Made by a program: the position numbers and the translations under genes. From the IMG/VR virus record IMGVR_UViG_3300020175_000063, positions 1-21,937 of that record: DNA of 21,937 nt; one strand, 5' to 3'. The stretch's first letter is position 1, and every line of letters starts with the position of its first letter. Positions 21,263-21,937 of this stretch are shown here, in pieces. The notes beneath the pieces were generated by a model. The model was given only the letters and a program-made list of their open reading frames with translations, ran no database searches and had not been told where the DNA came from. The stretch is from a virus.

Positions 21263-21797
21263 TTGTTCGCATTTCCTCTAACTCTTCCATAATATCTATA
21301 TGATACCTAAAACCCTGCTTCACCTTTTCCGTGTTCAAGGTCAGGTCACGAATCGAACGAATACATTCTTGACGATCCTTAAATTTATACATGTGACCCG
21401 GAGTAGGAATGTTCTTTGCGATAATGCTCCCACCAAATACCATACCCAGATAGTTAAGATAGAAGTGAGAATTTAATGACTCTGTGTCATCTTCATCTTC
21501 GCCCAGAATATAATTTGAGTATCGAATCGCCGACTTAGGGGTGTCAAAAATTGATGGAATTTTACCAAGGGTTTCAAGATCTTTGACTATAGAATCACAT
21601 CTTGCCAGAGAAGAATGTGGGATTTTGTAACCCCTGTAAACTTCACCAAAAACTTCGATTGCTTCGAAGATAACATACTGGGCATTAAGATATCGAACGT
21701 AGTCCATGTCGGTCGTCTCACCGTTGAGAAGACGAAGAGCAAAGGTTGTTTCCTCTACAAGATCGTGTAACTCTTTAGTTTCTTCTCTAATGTTCAT
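21246..21797 (-). CDS. ho1: Phage heme oxygenase
   Basis: This 183-aa protein is a canonical alpha-helical heme oxygenase, which opens heme to biliverdin IX-alpha, CO and iron using reductant such as ferredoxin. His11 in IREETKELHDLVEETTF is the proximal heme ligand. The distal helix is SHFYLNYLGMVFGGSIIAK (110-128), with the Gly122-Gly123 pair that lets oxygen reach heme iron. It is shorter than cyanobacterial HO1 (about 240 aa), mainly at the C-terminus. The biliverdin would pass to the bilin reductase encoded immediately downstream. Its ATG overlaps the TGA of the preceding gene (ATGA), placing it inside a longer operon that enters from the right edge. Confidence 0.9.
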   Translation of the reverse strand: MNIREETKELHDLVEETTFALRLLNGETTDMDYVRYLNAQYVIFEAIEVFGEVYRGYKIPHSSLARCDSIVKDLETLGKIPSIFDTPKSAIRYSNYILGEDEDDTESLNSHFYLNYLGMVFGGSIIAKNIPTPGHMYKFKDRQECIRSIRDLTLNTEKVKQGFRYHIDIMEELEEMRTNASVE

Positions 21798-21937
21798 ACA
21801 CTTTCATACACTCTGTATTCGACAAAGGTGTAGAACTTAAAACACAGAAATGAAATATCTAAACAATACTCTTCTAGAGATACTGAAACAGAAGGGAGTA
21901 AGTAAACAGTCTTTTCATCTGTCCACTGATTGCTAAA
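21794..21937 (-). CDS. Unknown protein upstream of heme oxygenase (C-terminal 47 residues only)
   Basis: A frame open from the right edge ends at TGA 21796-21794, which overlaps the heme oxygenase ATG by 4 nt. The visible end reads FSNQWTDEKTVYLLP, then VSLEEYCLDISFLCFKFY and VEYRVYESV. It is rich in aromatic residues with alternating strands. The continuous frame and the ATGA junction are good evidence of a real gene; the function cannot be judged from this fragment. Confidence 0.65.
   Translation of the reverse strand, partial: FSNQWTDEKTVYLLPSVSVSLEEYCLDISFLCFKFYTFVEYRVYESV

Overview
The window looks like part of the genome of a marine T4-like myovirus (contractile tail, cyanophage/pelagiphage-like gene content). 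Homologues of T4 gp4, gp53, gp48, gp27, gp5, gp26, gp51, gp29, gp32 and gp33 can be recognised from the protein sequences, and two matches to the T4 late-promoter octamer TATAAATA drive divergent structural operons. There are no photosystem genes here. The heme oxygenase plus bilin reductase pair resembles the pair reported from uncultured marine phages thought to infect heterotrophic bacteria, so a non-cyanobacterial marine host is plausible but not shown.

Layout. (1) 1-7937, minus strand: a late operon transcribed leftward from about 7969: gp48 tube cap, gp53 wedge, gp27 hub, then a gp5 central-spike complex spread over three genes (OB-fold hub with a lysozyme-like domain; a 630-aa protein ending in a T7-lysozyme-type amidase; and the beta-helical spike), then a truncated unknown gene at the left edge. 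Neighbours mostly overlap by 1-11 nt. (2) 7985-12771, plus strand: the divergent late operon: gp4 head completion, a glycosyltransferase-like insert, an unassigned conserved protein, a gp54/gp19-like tube protein, gp26, a gp51-like frame reached by an apparent -1 ribosomal frameshift on a run of eight T, and the gp29 tape measure. (3) 12777-12792: a terminator in the convergent gap. (4) 12821-17638, minus strand: replication, transcription and nucleotide-metabolism genes: gp32 with its own sigma70-like promoter and a repeated leader, gp33, thyX, and many small tightly packed genes of unknown function. Two small genes (14764-14901 and 15452-15592) are easily missed. (5) 17674-17774: a terminator followed by a sigma70-like promoter, separating the next block. 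(6) 17845-21937, minus strand: accessory genes: a ParB-fold-like protein, a predicted Cys-His-Asp hydrolase, a GIY-YIG-like endonuclease with a 45-bp repeat, a DUF454 membrane protein, a ferredoxin-dependent bilin reductase and a heme oxygenase.

How it works together. The two late operons supply most of the tail baseplate, hub, tube and length-control parts. gp26/gp51 sit directly before the tape measure, the position where many tailed phages encode a frameshifted pair of tail assembly chaperones. gp32, gp33 and ThyX serve replication, late transcription and dTMP supply. The overlapping heme oxygenase - bilin reductase - DUF454 genes form an accessory module predicted to turn heme into biliverdin and then a reduced bilin.

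No stretch longer than 300 bases lacks a gene; the longest gap (17639-17844) holds the terminator and promoter listed. I saw no tRNA, rRNA, CRISPR array, insertion sequence or origin. All family assignments come from reading motifs without a database search.
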